The position numbers and the translations under genes were made by a program. From an uncultured Actinomycetes bacterium (GTDB lineage: Bacteria; Actinomycetota; Coriobacteriia; Coriobacteriales; Atopobiaceae): 64,000 nucleotides of DNA. The stretch lies in assembly GCA_900314685.1 (NCBI GenBank), contig OMWE01000007.1, positions 62,001-126,000 on the forward strand, written 5' to 3'. Shown piece after piece: positions 51,837-59,848 of this stretch (position 1 is the first letter of the stretch; each line of letters starts with the position of its first letter). The notes beneath the pieces are model-generated. The model ran no database searches. It saw nothing but the letters and a program-made list of their open reading frames with translations, and was not told where the DNA came from.

Positions 51837-52079
51837 TCAGTCGTCGAAGCCGTCGCCCACGGGATGCTCGTCTTGGGCACGCTTCTCCATCTCCACGCGC
51901 AGCTCAGCCGATCGCAGCGCGTCCGAGAACCCCTCCAGCGGGTCGAAGGGGATGAAAATCTTTGCCCGCTGCTCGAGCGGCATGCGCCTGCGCCCACCAG
52001 GGGGCGACGGCCGCAGCGCAAAGGGGTCGATTGCGGCGCCACCCAAGGCATCGCTTGTCCAATCGTCATGCGCCGGCAC
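51837..52079 (-). CDS. YolD-like small protein, partner of the Y-family polymerase
   Basis: The 80-residue frame starts at a GTG (52079) inside the end of the polymerase gene (14-base overlap). Its middle, QRAKIFIPFDPLEGFSDAL, matches the hallmark RAKxFxPFDALKGFxEAL of the YolD-like family, which in Firmicutes is encoded directly after Y-family polymerases. That placement and the motif make the gene convincing despite its size. An alternative start is ATG within MPLEQRAK. Its role is not established; UvsY-like DNA-binding similarity has been proposed for the family. Confidence 0.7.
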   Translation of the reverse strand: MPAHDDWTSDALGGAAIDPFALRPSPPGGRRRMPLEQRAKIFIPFDPLEGFSDALRSAELRVEMEKRAQDEHPVGDGFDD

Positions 52080-53442
52080 GGTGCCCCCCGATCTGCGTGT
52101 TGCGCTCGCGCGCATTTGCCGCGGGAAGAAAATCCATCCCCTTGAGCAGGTAATTCTTGCCGTACTTGTGCTTAATCGCGCTGATGGCCTGCTGGCGGCG
52201 CCGCTCGCGGTCCTCCGCCTCGGGGTCCGCAAAGAGCGAGAGCTGCTGACCGCTCTGGCCGGCAGGCTCCACGTTGCCGAGGATCACGCCGATACGCTTG
52301 ATCTTGCGGTCCCCGGCGGCAAGGGCGATCTGGGGCCAGATCTCGACCAGCGTGTCAAGCGCGGTGCGGCGGGAGTCGGTGGGCACGACGAAGTTCGCCC
52401 CGGCATGCGCGCCCGGGCCCATAACCGCCCCGCGGGCGCCGACGCGGCGGACCCACTTCTTCTCCTCTGTCGTGAGGTCGAAGCCACACCACACGTAGAG
52501 CGAGCTCGCAACGCATTGCTTGTCCACGAGGTCGAGCACCACGCGCTCGACCATCTCCTTGGCGAGGAGCAGGCCGTCCTCCGCGCTCACGGAGCACCCG
52601 AGCACCTGGCCGTTGGAGAGCGAGTGGTTGTCGGACCGGTACGCCTTGATCTGCGGCATCCCTACGGTCTCGATGCCCCACGCATGGTCGACCAGTATCT
52701 CAGCGTTGATGCCGAACTCCTGGTAGAGCGCCTCATGACGTCGGGGGTCCTGCGACGCCAGGGCCAGCTCGCCCATGCAGGTGATACCCATCGCCTCCAG
52801 GCGCCGCGCGATACCAGGGCCCACCTGCCAGAAGTCCGTAATCGGCTTGTGCCCCCACAGCGTGCCGCGGTAGGTCGCCTCGTCGAGCACGCCGAAGAAG
52901 TCCGGACGGTGCTTGGCCACGATATCGAGTGCGACCTTGGCGAGGTAGAGGTTGGTGCCGAGGCCGCAGGTCGCCGGTATGTTTGTCTTTGCCACCACGT
53001 CGCTGCGGATGCGCTCCCCCAGCTCGCGCGCCGAGCAGCCGTACAGCTCCAGGTAGCCCGTCACGTCGAGGAATGCCTCGTCGATCGAGTAGACGTGTAT
53101 GTCTTCCTTCGCGATCCACTGCAGGTAGATGGCATAGATCTCAGCGGAGACATCGATATAGCGCTGCATGCGCGGCGGCGCCGTGATGTAGTCGATGCCA
53201 GGGGGAATCTCAAACACACGGCAGCGGTTACGCACGCCGAGCGCCTTCATAGAGGGTGAGACGGCCAGGCAGATCGTCTTGTCCGTGCGCGTGGGGTCGG
53301 CCACCACGAGGTTGGTCGTCATGGCGTCCAGCCCGCGGTCGGCGCACTCCACCGACGCGTAGAACGATTTGAGGTCTATCACGAGGTACGACCGCTGCCT
53401 TGCCGTCGCGCCGCCCGAATCGCTCCTGGTATCACCGATCAT
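52066..53442 (-). CDS. Y-family DNA polymerase (UmuC/UvrX-like)
   Basis: The 458-residue translesion polymerase has DLKSFYASVEC (catalytic Asp and steric Phe-Tyr), the SIDEAFLDVT motif with the second acidic pair, a thumb helix-hairpin-helix (WQVGPGIARRLEAMGI) and a little-finger domain. It copies past damaged DNA bases with low fidelity, and similar UvrX-type genes are SOS-induced. Its start overlaps the end of dpaL by four bases (ATGA). The C-terminus (YGKNYLLKGMDFLPAANARERN) is typical of the UvrX group. The YolD-like gene overlaps its end. Confidence 0.92.
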   Translation of the reverse strand: MIGDTRSDSGGATARQRSYLVIDLKSFYASVECADRGLDAMTTNLVVADPTRTDKTICLAVSPSMKALGVRNRCRVFEIPPGIDYITAPPRMQRYIDVSAEIYAIYLQWIAKEDIHVYSIDEAFLDVTGYLELYGCSARELGERIRSDVVAKTNIPATCGLGTNLYLAKVALDIVAKHRPDFFGVLDEATYRGTLWGHKPITDFWQVGPGIARRLEAMGITCMGELALASQDPRRHEALYQEFGINAEILVDHAWGIETVGMPQIKAYRSDNHSLSNGQVLGCSVSAEDGLLLAKEMVERVVLDLVDKQCVASSLYVWCGFDLTTEEKKWVRRVGARGAVMGPGAHAGANFVVPTDSRRTALDTLVEIWPQIALAAGDRKIKRIGVILGNVEPAGQSGQQLSLFADPEAEDRERRRQQAISAIKHKYGKNYLLKGMDFLPAANARERNTQIGGHRAGA

Positions 53443-54662
53443 GGGCGCACGTCGCTCGGCCAGGCACCGTCCCACACGACTCGACGGTAACGGTCGGGGT
53501 CGGTGTCGCCCTCCGTGGAGAAGAGGAGCACCTGTGAATCGGGACCCAAGCTCAGCTCGGCGCGGAGCTCGGCGTAGGACGGGTCGCTCATGATGGTGGC
53601 CACGACGCCCATGCCCACGGCACCCGACTCGCCCGAGGTCACGGCGGGATCGTCGCGCAGCGGGACGGCCAGCATCCGCATGCCGCGGGCGCTGACCCAG
53701 TCGGGACAGGACAGGAAGGCATCGGCGTGGTTGCGCAGGATATCCCAGGCGACGGTGCTGGGCTCGCCGCAGGCAAGCCCCGCCATGATCGTGCGCAGGT
53801 CCCCGCTCGCGGCATGGGGATTCCCGTCGCTTGCTGCGGCGCTCTCGTAGAGACAGGCCGCCGATGCAGCCTCCATGACCACAAAGACGGGCGGGCGATC
53901 TGAGAATTCGCCGGCGAGCGCCCCCATCATGGCGGCCGCAAAGGAGCCCACGCCGGCCTGCACAAAGACGTGCGTGGGGCGCCGCACCGCCAGCTCATGC
54001 AGCTGGTCAAGTGCCTCGCTGGCGATAGTGCCGTAGCCCTGCATGATCCAAGAGGGGACTTCCTCGTAGCCGTCCCAGGCGGTGTCCTGCACCAGTACGC
54101 CGTTCCCGTCTACCGCGGCCTCGCGGGCGGCCAGGCGCACGCAGTCGTCGTAGGGCAGTTCCTCGACGGTGACCTGCGCCCCCTCACGGGCGATGTTGTC
54201 CCGACGTGCATCGGTGGTGCCACGGGGCATATGAATCACGGCACGCTGCCCCAACTGGCGCGCCGCCCAGGCAACACCGCGGCCGTGGTTGCCGTCGGTC
54301 GCCGTATAGAAGGTGACCTGGCCCAGATTGCGGTGGAATTCCTCCGAGGTCAGATAGCCATAGGTCACGTCCGCGAGGTCGCGGCCCGTACGCTGCGCCA
54401 CGTAGCGCGCCATGGCAAAGGATCCGCCCAGCACCTTGAAGGCGTTGAGCCCGAAACGGTAGCTCTCGTCCTTGACGTAAAGGCCGCCTAGGCCCAAGTG
54501 CCTCGCCATCTCCGACAGGTCGGCGAGGGGTGTAGGCGCGTACTGGGGAAAGGTCCGGTGGAAGGCCCGCGCGGTCGCCACCTGCTCCGGCGCCATGATT
54601 CCCAGGTAACGGTCGTCGCTCGCCGGCAGGCGGTTGGCAACCCACTCGATGCGCTCCCCCAT
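53439..54662 (-). CDS. dpaL: Diaminopropionate ammonia-lyase
   Basis: The 407-residue fold-type II PLP enzyme splits 2,3-diaminopropionate into pyruvate and two ammonia. It shows the PLP lysine in GLNAFKVLGGSFA, the TATDGNHGRGVAW block, DTAWDGYEEVPSWIMQGYGTI and AGVGSFAAAMMGAL, all close to YgeX/DpaL. The start at 54662 follows GGGAGGG. It is translationally coupled to the Y-family polymerase, an odd pairing. The enzyme could recycle ammonia or degrade free diaminopropionate. Confidence 0.92.
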   Translation of the reverse strand: MGERIEWVANRLPASDDRYLGIMAPEQVATARAFHRTFPQYAPTPLADLSEMARHLGLGGLYVKDESYRFGLNAFKVLGGSFAMARYVAQRTGRDLADVTYGYLTSEEFHRNLGQVTFYTATDGNHGRGVAWAARQLGQRAVIHMPRGTTDARRDNIAREGAQVTVEELPYDDCVRLAAREAAVDGNGVLVQDTAWDGYEEVPSWIMQGYGTIASEALDQLHELAVRRPTHVFVQAGVGSFAAAMMGALAGEFSDRPPVFVVMEAASAACLYESAAASDGNPHAASGDLRTIMAGLACGEPSTVAWDILRNHADAFLSCPDWVSARGMRMLAVPLRDDPAVTSGESGAVGMGVVATIMSDPSYAELRAELSLGPDSQVLLFSTEGDTDPDRYRRVVWDGAWPSDVRP

Positions 54663-54746
54663 AAAAATCCCTCCCCTACGGCACGCAGGTGCCCGCTGCT
54701 TCATGAAACGTACTCGCGCATGGCGGTACTCGACGGCGCATCCTTG

Positions 54747-55361
54747 CTAATGCAGCACGACGATGCCCTCGCGCACGCGGGCGGCCGCCTCGTCGCCGAG
54801 GATACGGCGCACCAGCGCGAGGCCGAGATCGACGGACGTACCCATGCCCTGGCTCGTGACGATGTTGTCGTCCTCCACGACCGGGGACGCCGGCTCCACC
54901 GTAGCGCCCTGCTCCGTCAGCACGTGCTGGAAGTTGGGGTTGGCGGTGGCGTGACGGCCGCGGAGCAGCCCGAGCTCCGCGAGGATCGACGGGGCCGCGC
55001 AGATGGCCGCGACCTGCTTGCCCTCGGTGCCCTTGCCCGCACCGGCGGCGGCGAAGCGCTCGACCGCTTCGGTCAGCGGCCCGCATGTCTTGAGGTTGAG
55101 CGTGCCCGGCATACCGCCCGGCAGGAAGAGCAGCTCGTAATCGTCGAAGGAGAAGCCCTCGTCGTAGATGGTGCGGTCGCAGCGCACGTAGACGTCGTGC
55201 GAGGTCTGCACCATGCGCTCGGGCGTGATGGCCACTAGGTCGCGCGGGATGCCCGCACGGAAGAGGATGTCGGCGGGCGAGAGCGCCTCGACCTCCTCGA
55301 GCCCCTCTGCAAAGAAGATAGCCACGCGCCGGTCGGTTGCCTGCTTGAATTTGGATTGCAT
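54747..55361 (-). CDS. DJ-1/PfpI family protein
   Basis: The 204-residue protein has the nucleophile elbow AAICAAPSIL, whose Cys is the family's reactive residue, plus the acid residue in FAEGLEEVEALSPAD and GGMPGTLNL. These match the DJ-1/YajL branch (protein deglycase or redox-responsive chaperone). GAGAGGAAAC precedes the start at 55361. It probably helps handle methylglyoxal or oxidative damage, as does the glyoxalase elsewhere in the window. The 5' region to 55493 is non-coding. Confidence 0.9.
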   Translation of the reverse strand: MQSKFKQATDRRVAIFFAEGLEEVEALSPADILFRAGIPRDLVAITPERMVQTSHDVYVRCDRTIYDEGFSFDDYELLFLPGGMPGTLNLKTCGPLTEAVERFAAAGAGKGTEGKQVAAICAAPSILAELGLLRGRHATANPNFQHVLTEQGATVEPASPVVEDDNIVTSQGMGTSVDLGLALVRRILGDEAAARVREGIVVLH

Positions 55362-55493
55362 GTCCCGTTTCCTCTCTCCTCGGTCGTTTGGGCTGTGAGC
55401 GCACCCGTTTGTCTTCATCCAGCGATACCCGCACCAACAGGCCCCGGCTTGACAGTGTCGTCCAGTGCCGCGGTCGCCTAGCGCTGCAGTCGC

Positions 55494-56150
55494 CTACCCG
55501 GCGTTTGCCGCCGCTGCGGCGTCCGTGGCCGCCTGCGCGGCCTGAGCGGCGTTTGCGGTGCTCGACGTATACGCCGCCACCTCGTCGAGCGCCTCCTGCG
55601 CACGGTAGACGGCGTTGCCGATCTCCGAGAAATGGCTCGGCGGCAGCGCGGAGAGCTCTGCCTGTGCCTGGGTCACCTGCTCGTTCGCGTCGGTCGCAGC
55701 GGTCGCGAGCGCCGTCGCATCGCCCGACGCACCCGCCTGCACCACAGGGTCGATCACGTTGTCGGAGAGCCTGTCAAAGACGCTCGTGAGCGTCCGCACG
55801 TTTTCCACGTCGTCCTTGATGATGGGCAGCCGCGCGCAGACCTGCCACACCCAGCCGTCCGTGTCCTCGCGCATGCTGTCCGCCTGCTCGGAGATCCATG
55901 CCGCGGTCGTAGTGGCAGACTGGAAGTCGCCGCTGCCGAGCTCGTCTTTGAGCACGGAGATCTGCGCGAGCGTGTCGGTGGCCTCCTCTTTGACCGCCGT
56001 CGCCTCGCGGAAAAGCTCAAAGCCGATCACGACCGCCGCGACCACCAGAAGCAGAAATGCGACCAGGAAAAAGCCCCCGATTGCCGCACCTGCGGTATGC
56101 TCCTCGCCGCCGTACGACCCGTAGTCGCTGTATTCCTTGAACTTTGCCAT
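55494..56150 (-). CDS. Membrane-anchored coiled-coil protein (DUF4012 N-terminal-like)
   Basis: The 218-residue protein has a ~20-residue acidic start, one membrane helix (GGFFLVAFLLLVVAAVVIGF), and then long helices with WVWQVCARLPIIKDDVENVR, resembling the N-terminal part of DUF4012 proteins. It ends in an Ala-rich stretch of TAAQAAQAAT type. The soluble part faces outside. GGAGAGGC precedes the start. DUF4012 proteins are longer, so this may be a shortened member. Function is unknown. Confidence 0.7.
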   Translation of the reverse strand: MAKFKEYSDYGSYGGEEHTAGAAIGGFFLVAFLLLVVAAVVIGFELFREATAVKEEATDTLAQISVLKDELGSGDFQSATTTAAWISEQADSMREDTDGWVWQVCARLPIIKDDVENVRTLTSVFDRLSDNVIDPVVQAGASGDATALATAATDANEQVTQAQAELSALPPSHFSEIGNAVYRAQEALDEVAAYTSSTANAAQAAQAATDAAAAANAG

Positions 56151-56303
56151 GCCTCTCCTCGCTATGCGATACGCCGGGAAGACGGACGCGCCGCCCGGAT
56201 CCCGCCGTCGTGCTTGTCAACAAGTCTAACCGTTTCACCGGACACGCTCTGTGCCCCGCCAGTCTACCGACACCGGAGGACACTGCCGTACCGCAGCGGC
56301 GCC

Positions 56304-56711
56304 CTATTCATCCAATTGACCCGCAAGCGGGCGCAGCTCCTCGGGCGGCTCCGCGGTGTCGACGCCGAAGCTCGAGGCAATCGCCTCTGCCTGCGCGCGG
56401 CGCATGCCCGCCGTATCGGGATCCCCTGCCCGGTCGTAGACGTCCGCCAACCGGCTCAGCGCAAAGGCCACATAGCCCGCGAGGGCGTCGCCCATGCCCG
56501 AGAGCAGCATCATCGTCACCAGCGAGTCGGGCGTGAGCTGCATCGCCACGTCGGGTTCCATATCCAGCAAGCCGGCTACCTCGTGCTCCACCTCGTCTGC
56601 CGCCTCGAGCGCCGCAGGTTCGTCCTGCGCCGCCCGCGCCGCGAGGAGCGCCCGCGACACCGCGTCGACGAACTGGCTGATGACCTCGAGGAGATAGTCA
56701 CGTTGGAGCAT
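56304..56711 (-). CDS. DUF6483-like small helical protein
   Basis: The 135-residue protein begins MLQRDYLLEVISQFVDAVSRALLAARA, which resembles the DUF6483 family (DYxxRxIEQxVxxL pattern), and is mostly helical. It contains no catalytic motif. GAAGGACG precedes the start; the open frame upstream is not supported. It lies ~70 bases downstream of ruvB on the same strand, so it may be the last gene of that operon. Family assignment is tentative. Confidence 0.6.
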   Translation of the reverse strand: MLQRDYLLEVISQFVDAVSRALLAARAAQDEPAALEAADEVEHEVAGLLDMEPDVAMQLTPDSLVTMMLLSGMGDALAGYVAFALSRLADVYDRAGDPDTAGMRRAQAEAIASSFGVDTAEPPEELRPLAGQLDE

Positions 56712-56781
56712 ACGTCCTTCTTTCCATTGGCGGGTCAAGATGCGGCCCGCCAGCCGATTGCGATAGGTACGCCGTGTGAGC

Positions 56782-57849
56782 CTACTGGCTCGCCGGCAGG
56801 GCAATCCCCAGGTGCTCGAAGGCGGCCGGGGTCGCCTGGCGCCCCTGCGGCGTGCGGATGATCAGGCCACGCTGCAGCAGGTAGGGCTCGTAGACGTCCT
56901 CGATGGTCGAGGGGTCCTCGCCCACCGCCGACGCGACTGTCGTGAGACCGACGGGGCGCCCGCGGAAGGTGCCCGCGAGGGCCTGGAGGATCTTTTTGTC
57001 CATCCAGTCCAGGCCCATCTCGTCGATCTCAAAGAAGCCCAGGGCCTCGGATGCGACCTCCCAGGTGATCTTGCCGCCCGCGCGCACCTGCGCATAGTCG
57101 CGCACGCGTTTGAGCAGGCGGTTTGCCAGGCGCGGGGTGCCACGGCTGCGGCTCGCGATCTCTGCCGCCCCCTGTCGGTCGATCTCGACCGCGAGGATGC
57201 GGGCCGAGCGTTCGACGATCTGCGTGAGCTCCGCGTCGGTGTAGTAGTCCAGGCGGTAGCTGATGCCGAAACGGTCGCGCAGCGGCCCTGTGAGCAGGCC
57301 CGTGCGCGTGGTGGCCCCGATCAGCGTGAACTTGGGCAGGTCGAGGCGGATGGAGCGCGCCGCCGGTCCCTTGCCGATCACGATGTCCAGGCAGAAGTCC
57401 TCCATGGCCGGGTAGAGGACCTCCTCCACCTGCCTGTTGAGGCGGTGGATCTCGTCGACGAAGAGCACGTCTCCCGCCTCGAGGTTGGTGAGGATGGCGG
57501 CGAGGTCGCCCGTGCGCGCGATGGCGGGGCCGGAGGTGGTGTGCAGTTTGGCGCCCATCTCGTTTGCCACGACGCCTGCCAGGGTCGTCTTGCCTAGGCC
57601 CGGAGGGCCGGAAAAAATCACGTGGTCGAGCGGTTCGTTGCGGTCGCGCGCCGCCTGGATCAGCACGCGCAGGTTGTCGCACACGCGCGTCTGTCCGAGG
57701 TACTCGGAGAGCGACTGCGGGCGCAGGGTGCGGTCGACCTCCAGGTCGTCCGCCGTCAGCTCGCCGGTCACCGCCCGGGTGGCAGAACGCTCCTGCTCAG
57801 GCGGCATGTCGTCGAAGAGGTCGTCTTTGCTTGCCTCCCACACTGCCAT
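56782..57849 (-). CDS. ruvB: Holliday junction branch migration helicase RuvB
   Basis: The 355-residue AAA+ ATPase drives branch migration as hexameric rings on the RuvA-bound junction. It shows Walker [10 protein letters not shown], Walker [11 protein letters not shown], the sensor 1 [18 protein letters not shown] block with the arginine finger and a C-terminal winged helix with GRPVGL. Length matches the family. It follows ruvA by 19 bases. ruvC, ruvA and ruvB form one operon. Confidence 0.97.
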   Translation of the reverse strand: MAVWEASKDDLFDDMPPEQERSATRAVTGELTADDLEVDRTLRPQSLSEYLGQTRVCDNLRVLIQAARDRNEPLDHVIFSGPPGLGKTTLAGVVANEMGAKLHTTSGPAIARTGDLAAILTNLEAGDVLFVDEIHRLNRQVEEVLYPAMEDFCLDIVIGKGPAARSIRLDLPKFTLIGATTRTGLLTGPLRDRFGISYRLDYYTDAELTQIVERSARILAVEIDRQGAAEIASRSRGTPRLANRLLKRVRDYAQVRAGGKITWEVASEALGFFEIDEMGLDWMDKKILQALAGTFRGRPVGLTTVASAVGEDPSTIEDVYEPYLLQRGLIIRTPQGRQATPAAFEHLGIALPASQ

Positions 57850-57868
57850 GTGTCAGTCCTTCCGTCCG

Positions 57869-58489
57869 CTAGCCCAGGCGCTTGAGCGCGTAGCGCACCG
57901 CGGCGCTCACGTCGGCCTGCTCGTCGAGGCCCTCGAGCGCGAGCTCCGCCTCCTGCGGCGCGAAGCCCATGCCGAGCAGCGCCTCGGTCGCCTCCGCAGC
58001 CACGCTCTGCGCCTGCGGACGCAGGTCGCTCGCGCGGATCTCCTGCTGGGTGCTGAGGCCCACCAGGCTGCGGAGCTCGGCGTCCTTGGCAAAGACGTCC
58101 TGCAGCTCCATCAGGATGCGCTGCGCGTTCTTCTTGCCCACGCCCGACACCTGCGTCATGCGCGTGACGTCCTGCGTGGCGACCACGGTCGCGAGCGCCT
58201 GCGGGGTGAAGGTGGATAGCGTACTCAAAGCCAGGCTCGGGCCCACGCGCGAGATGGAGATCAGGCGGTCGAAGAGTGCGCGCTCCTGGCGCGTGGCAAA
58301 CCCGTAGAGCTCCATCGCGTCCTCGCGCACGATCAGGCGGGTGTAGAGCGTGACCCCCGCCTCGCCGACCGCGGGCAGCGAAGCCGCCGTGTTGGCCGAT
58401 ATGCCGAGCTCGTAACCCACTCCGCCCACGTCGAGCACCGCATGGGTCGGGAATGCCTCGACGAGCGTACCCGTCAGCTGCACAATCAT
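57869..58489 (-). CDS. ruvA: Holliday junction branch migration protein RuvA
   Basis: The 206-residue protein recognises the four-way junction. It has the N-terminal OB domain (MIVQLTGTLVEAFP, VGGVGYELGI), two helix-hairpin-helix motifs (LISISRVGPSLAL and VSGVGKKNAQRI) and a C-terminal domain that contacts RuvB (RALGMGFAPQEAELAL-like). It starts directly after the ruvC stop. Confidence 0.96.
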   Translation of the reverse strand: MIVQLTGTLVEAFPTHAVLDVGGVGYELGISANTAASLPAVGEAGVTLYTRLIVREDAMELYGFATRQERALFDRLISISRVGPSLALSTLSTFTPQALATVVATQDVTRMTQVSGVGKKNAQRILMELQDVFAKDAELRSLVGLSTQQEIRASDLRPQAQSVAAEATEALLGMGFAPQEAELALEGLDEQADVSAAVRYALKRLG

Positions 58490-59152
58490 TTACGACGCCT
58501 TTCTCGTGGATATGCGGCTCTGGCGCGTGGCGATGGCGACCTTGCCGTCCCGATCCCGCTGGATGTTTGCCGCGGTCGCCGCAGCCGTGACCTCGCGCGC
58601 CGCGTCGGCACGCGCCTCGAGCGCCGCCCGGTCGGCCTCGCGCATCGCCTCGTCGTCTGCGGCCCGGCGTGTGAGCGCCTGGGTCCGCAGGAGGTTCGCA
58701 TGGCAGACGGCGGCGGCCAGGGCGTCGGCCGCATGGTCGGGATGCGGGTCGTGGTCTAGTTTGAGCACCGTGCGCACCATGTAGATCACCTGGTACTTGT
58801 CGGCGCTGCCCGTGCCCACGACCGCCTGTTTGATCTGCATGGGCGTGTACTCGCCCACCGTGAGGCCGCCCTGCGCGCAGGCGACGATCGCCGCACCGCG
58901 GGCCTGAGCCGTGGCGATAGCGGAGCGCTCGTTCTCGCCGAAGAAGATCTTCTCGATGGCGAGCTGACTGGGATGGTACGACCCGATGACCTCGGAAATC
59001 TCCTTGAATATCTTGCCCAGGCGCTGGTCGATGGGCTCGTGGGCGTAGGTGGTGACGCAGCCGTACGCACGCGCGCGGGACACTGCCCCCCGCGTCTCGA
59101 TCACCCCCCAGCCCGTATGGGCCAGGCCTGGGTCGATCCCGAGTATGACCAT
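58490..59152 (-). CDS. ruvC: Holliday junction resolvase RuvC
   Basis: The 220-residue endonuclease cuts junctions symmetrically. MVILGIDPGLAHTGWGVIE carries the first catalytic Asp, AIEKIFFGENERSAIATAQARG the Glu, and the later HPDHAADALAAAVCH the C-terminal Asp pair. A charged ~55-residue tail follows the standard domain, which ends near residue 165, so it is longer than E. coli RuvC. GGAGGTGCGC precedes the start. The ~300-base gap to 59458 holds divergent promoters for this operon and for the desulfoferrodoxin gene. Confidence 0.94.
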   Translation of the reverse strand: MVILGIDPGLAHTGWGVIETRGAVSRARAYGCVTTYAHEPIDQRLGKIFKEISEVIGSYHPSQLAIEKIFFGENERSAIATAQARGAAIVACAQGGLTVGEYTPMQIKQAVVGTGSADKYQVIYMVRTVLKLDHDPHPDHAADALAAAVCHANLLRTQALTRRAADDEAMREADRAALEARADAAREVTAAATAANIQRDRDGKVAIATRQSRISTRKAS

Positions 59153-59223
59153 GCGCACCTCCGTCCGTCCGATCCGACTTCCCTCGTCAATCACGCCTGC
59201 CGCCGTACGCAAATACAGTACAC

Positions 59224-59235
59224 AAACGCTTGTTC
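59224..59235. promoter_or_regulatory. Candidate LexA (SOS) box upstream of ruvCAB
   Basis: AAACGCTTGTTC is one mismatch from the GAAC-N4-GTTC core of Gram-positive SOS boxes and lies beside TACTGT, a possible -10 for ruvC. It would make ruvCAB damage-inducible. Confidence 0.35.
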
Positions 59236-59391
59236 TTATTTTTACCACACGATGCGGACACGTTCAAGCACCATCGTACGGTTCGCGCGGGATTGCCGAC
59301 AAACCCTGTGCCGAGAGCCCTGGGCCCGTCACGATGGGTCAGGGAGCCGTGCCGTGAACCGGGGCGTGACCTCCGAGAGAAGACGGTGACC

Positions 59392-59419
59392 TTGTCCGCC
59401 CGCTGTGCCACAATACTGT
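59392..59419 (+). promoter_or_regulatory. Possible promoter of the desulfoferrodoxin gene
   Basis: TTGTCC and TACTGT are separated by 16 bases, about 40 bases before the start codon. Confidence 0.35.
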
Positions 59420-59458
59420 CAAAGGCGCACACGGCGCCGACGAGAGAGAGGAAACGCT

Positions 59459-59842
59459 ATGGCAGAGCCGATTTTTTATCGTTGCAACAAGTGCGGCAAC
59501 CTGGTCCTGGTCGTGAACAAGGGCGTCTGCACCCCGCAGTGCTGCGGTGAGCCCATGGAGGAGCTCAAGGCCAACACCACCGACGCCGCCACCGAGAAGC
59601 ACGTCCCCGCGATCGAGCGCACGAGCGAGAGCACCATCACCGTGACCGTCGGCTCCGTCGAGCACCCGATGCTCCCCGAGCACTACATCCAGTGGATCGC
59701 CCTGGCTACCGAGGACAAGACCGTCGTCAAGTACCTCAAGCCGGGCGACAAGCCCCAGGTGATCTTCCACCTGGCCGAGGGCAAGCAGGGCACCGTCTAC
59801 GAGTACTGCAACCTCCACGGTCTGTGGAAGGCCGAGGCCTAA
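59459..59842 (+). CDS. dfx: Desulfoferrodoxin (superoxide reductase)
   Basis: The 127-residue protein has both domains of desulfoferrodoxin: a desulforedoxin-type Fe site at the N-terminus (CNKCG ... CTPQCCGEPM) and the superoxide-reducing site, with EKHVPAIE, the VEHPMLPEHYIQWIAL block and CNLHGLWKAE as iron ligands. It reduces superoxide to peroxide without producing oxygen, which suits an anaerobe. GAGAGAGGAA precedes the start. The start of the NAD-synthetase-like gene is six bases after its stop. Confidence 0.95.
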   Translation: MAEPIFYRCNKCGNLVLVVNKGVCTPQCCGEPMEELKANTTDAATEKHVPAIERTSESTITVTVGSVEHPMLPEHYIQWIALATEDKTVVKYLKPGDKPQVIFHLAEGKQGTVYEYCNLHGLWKAEA

Positions 59843-59848
59843 TCCCCT

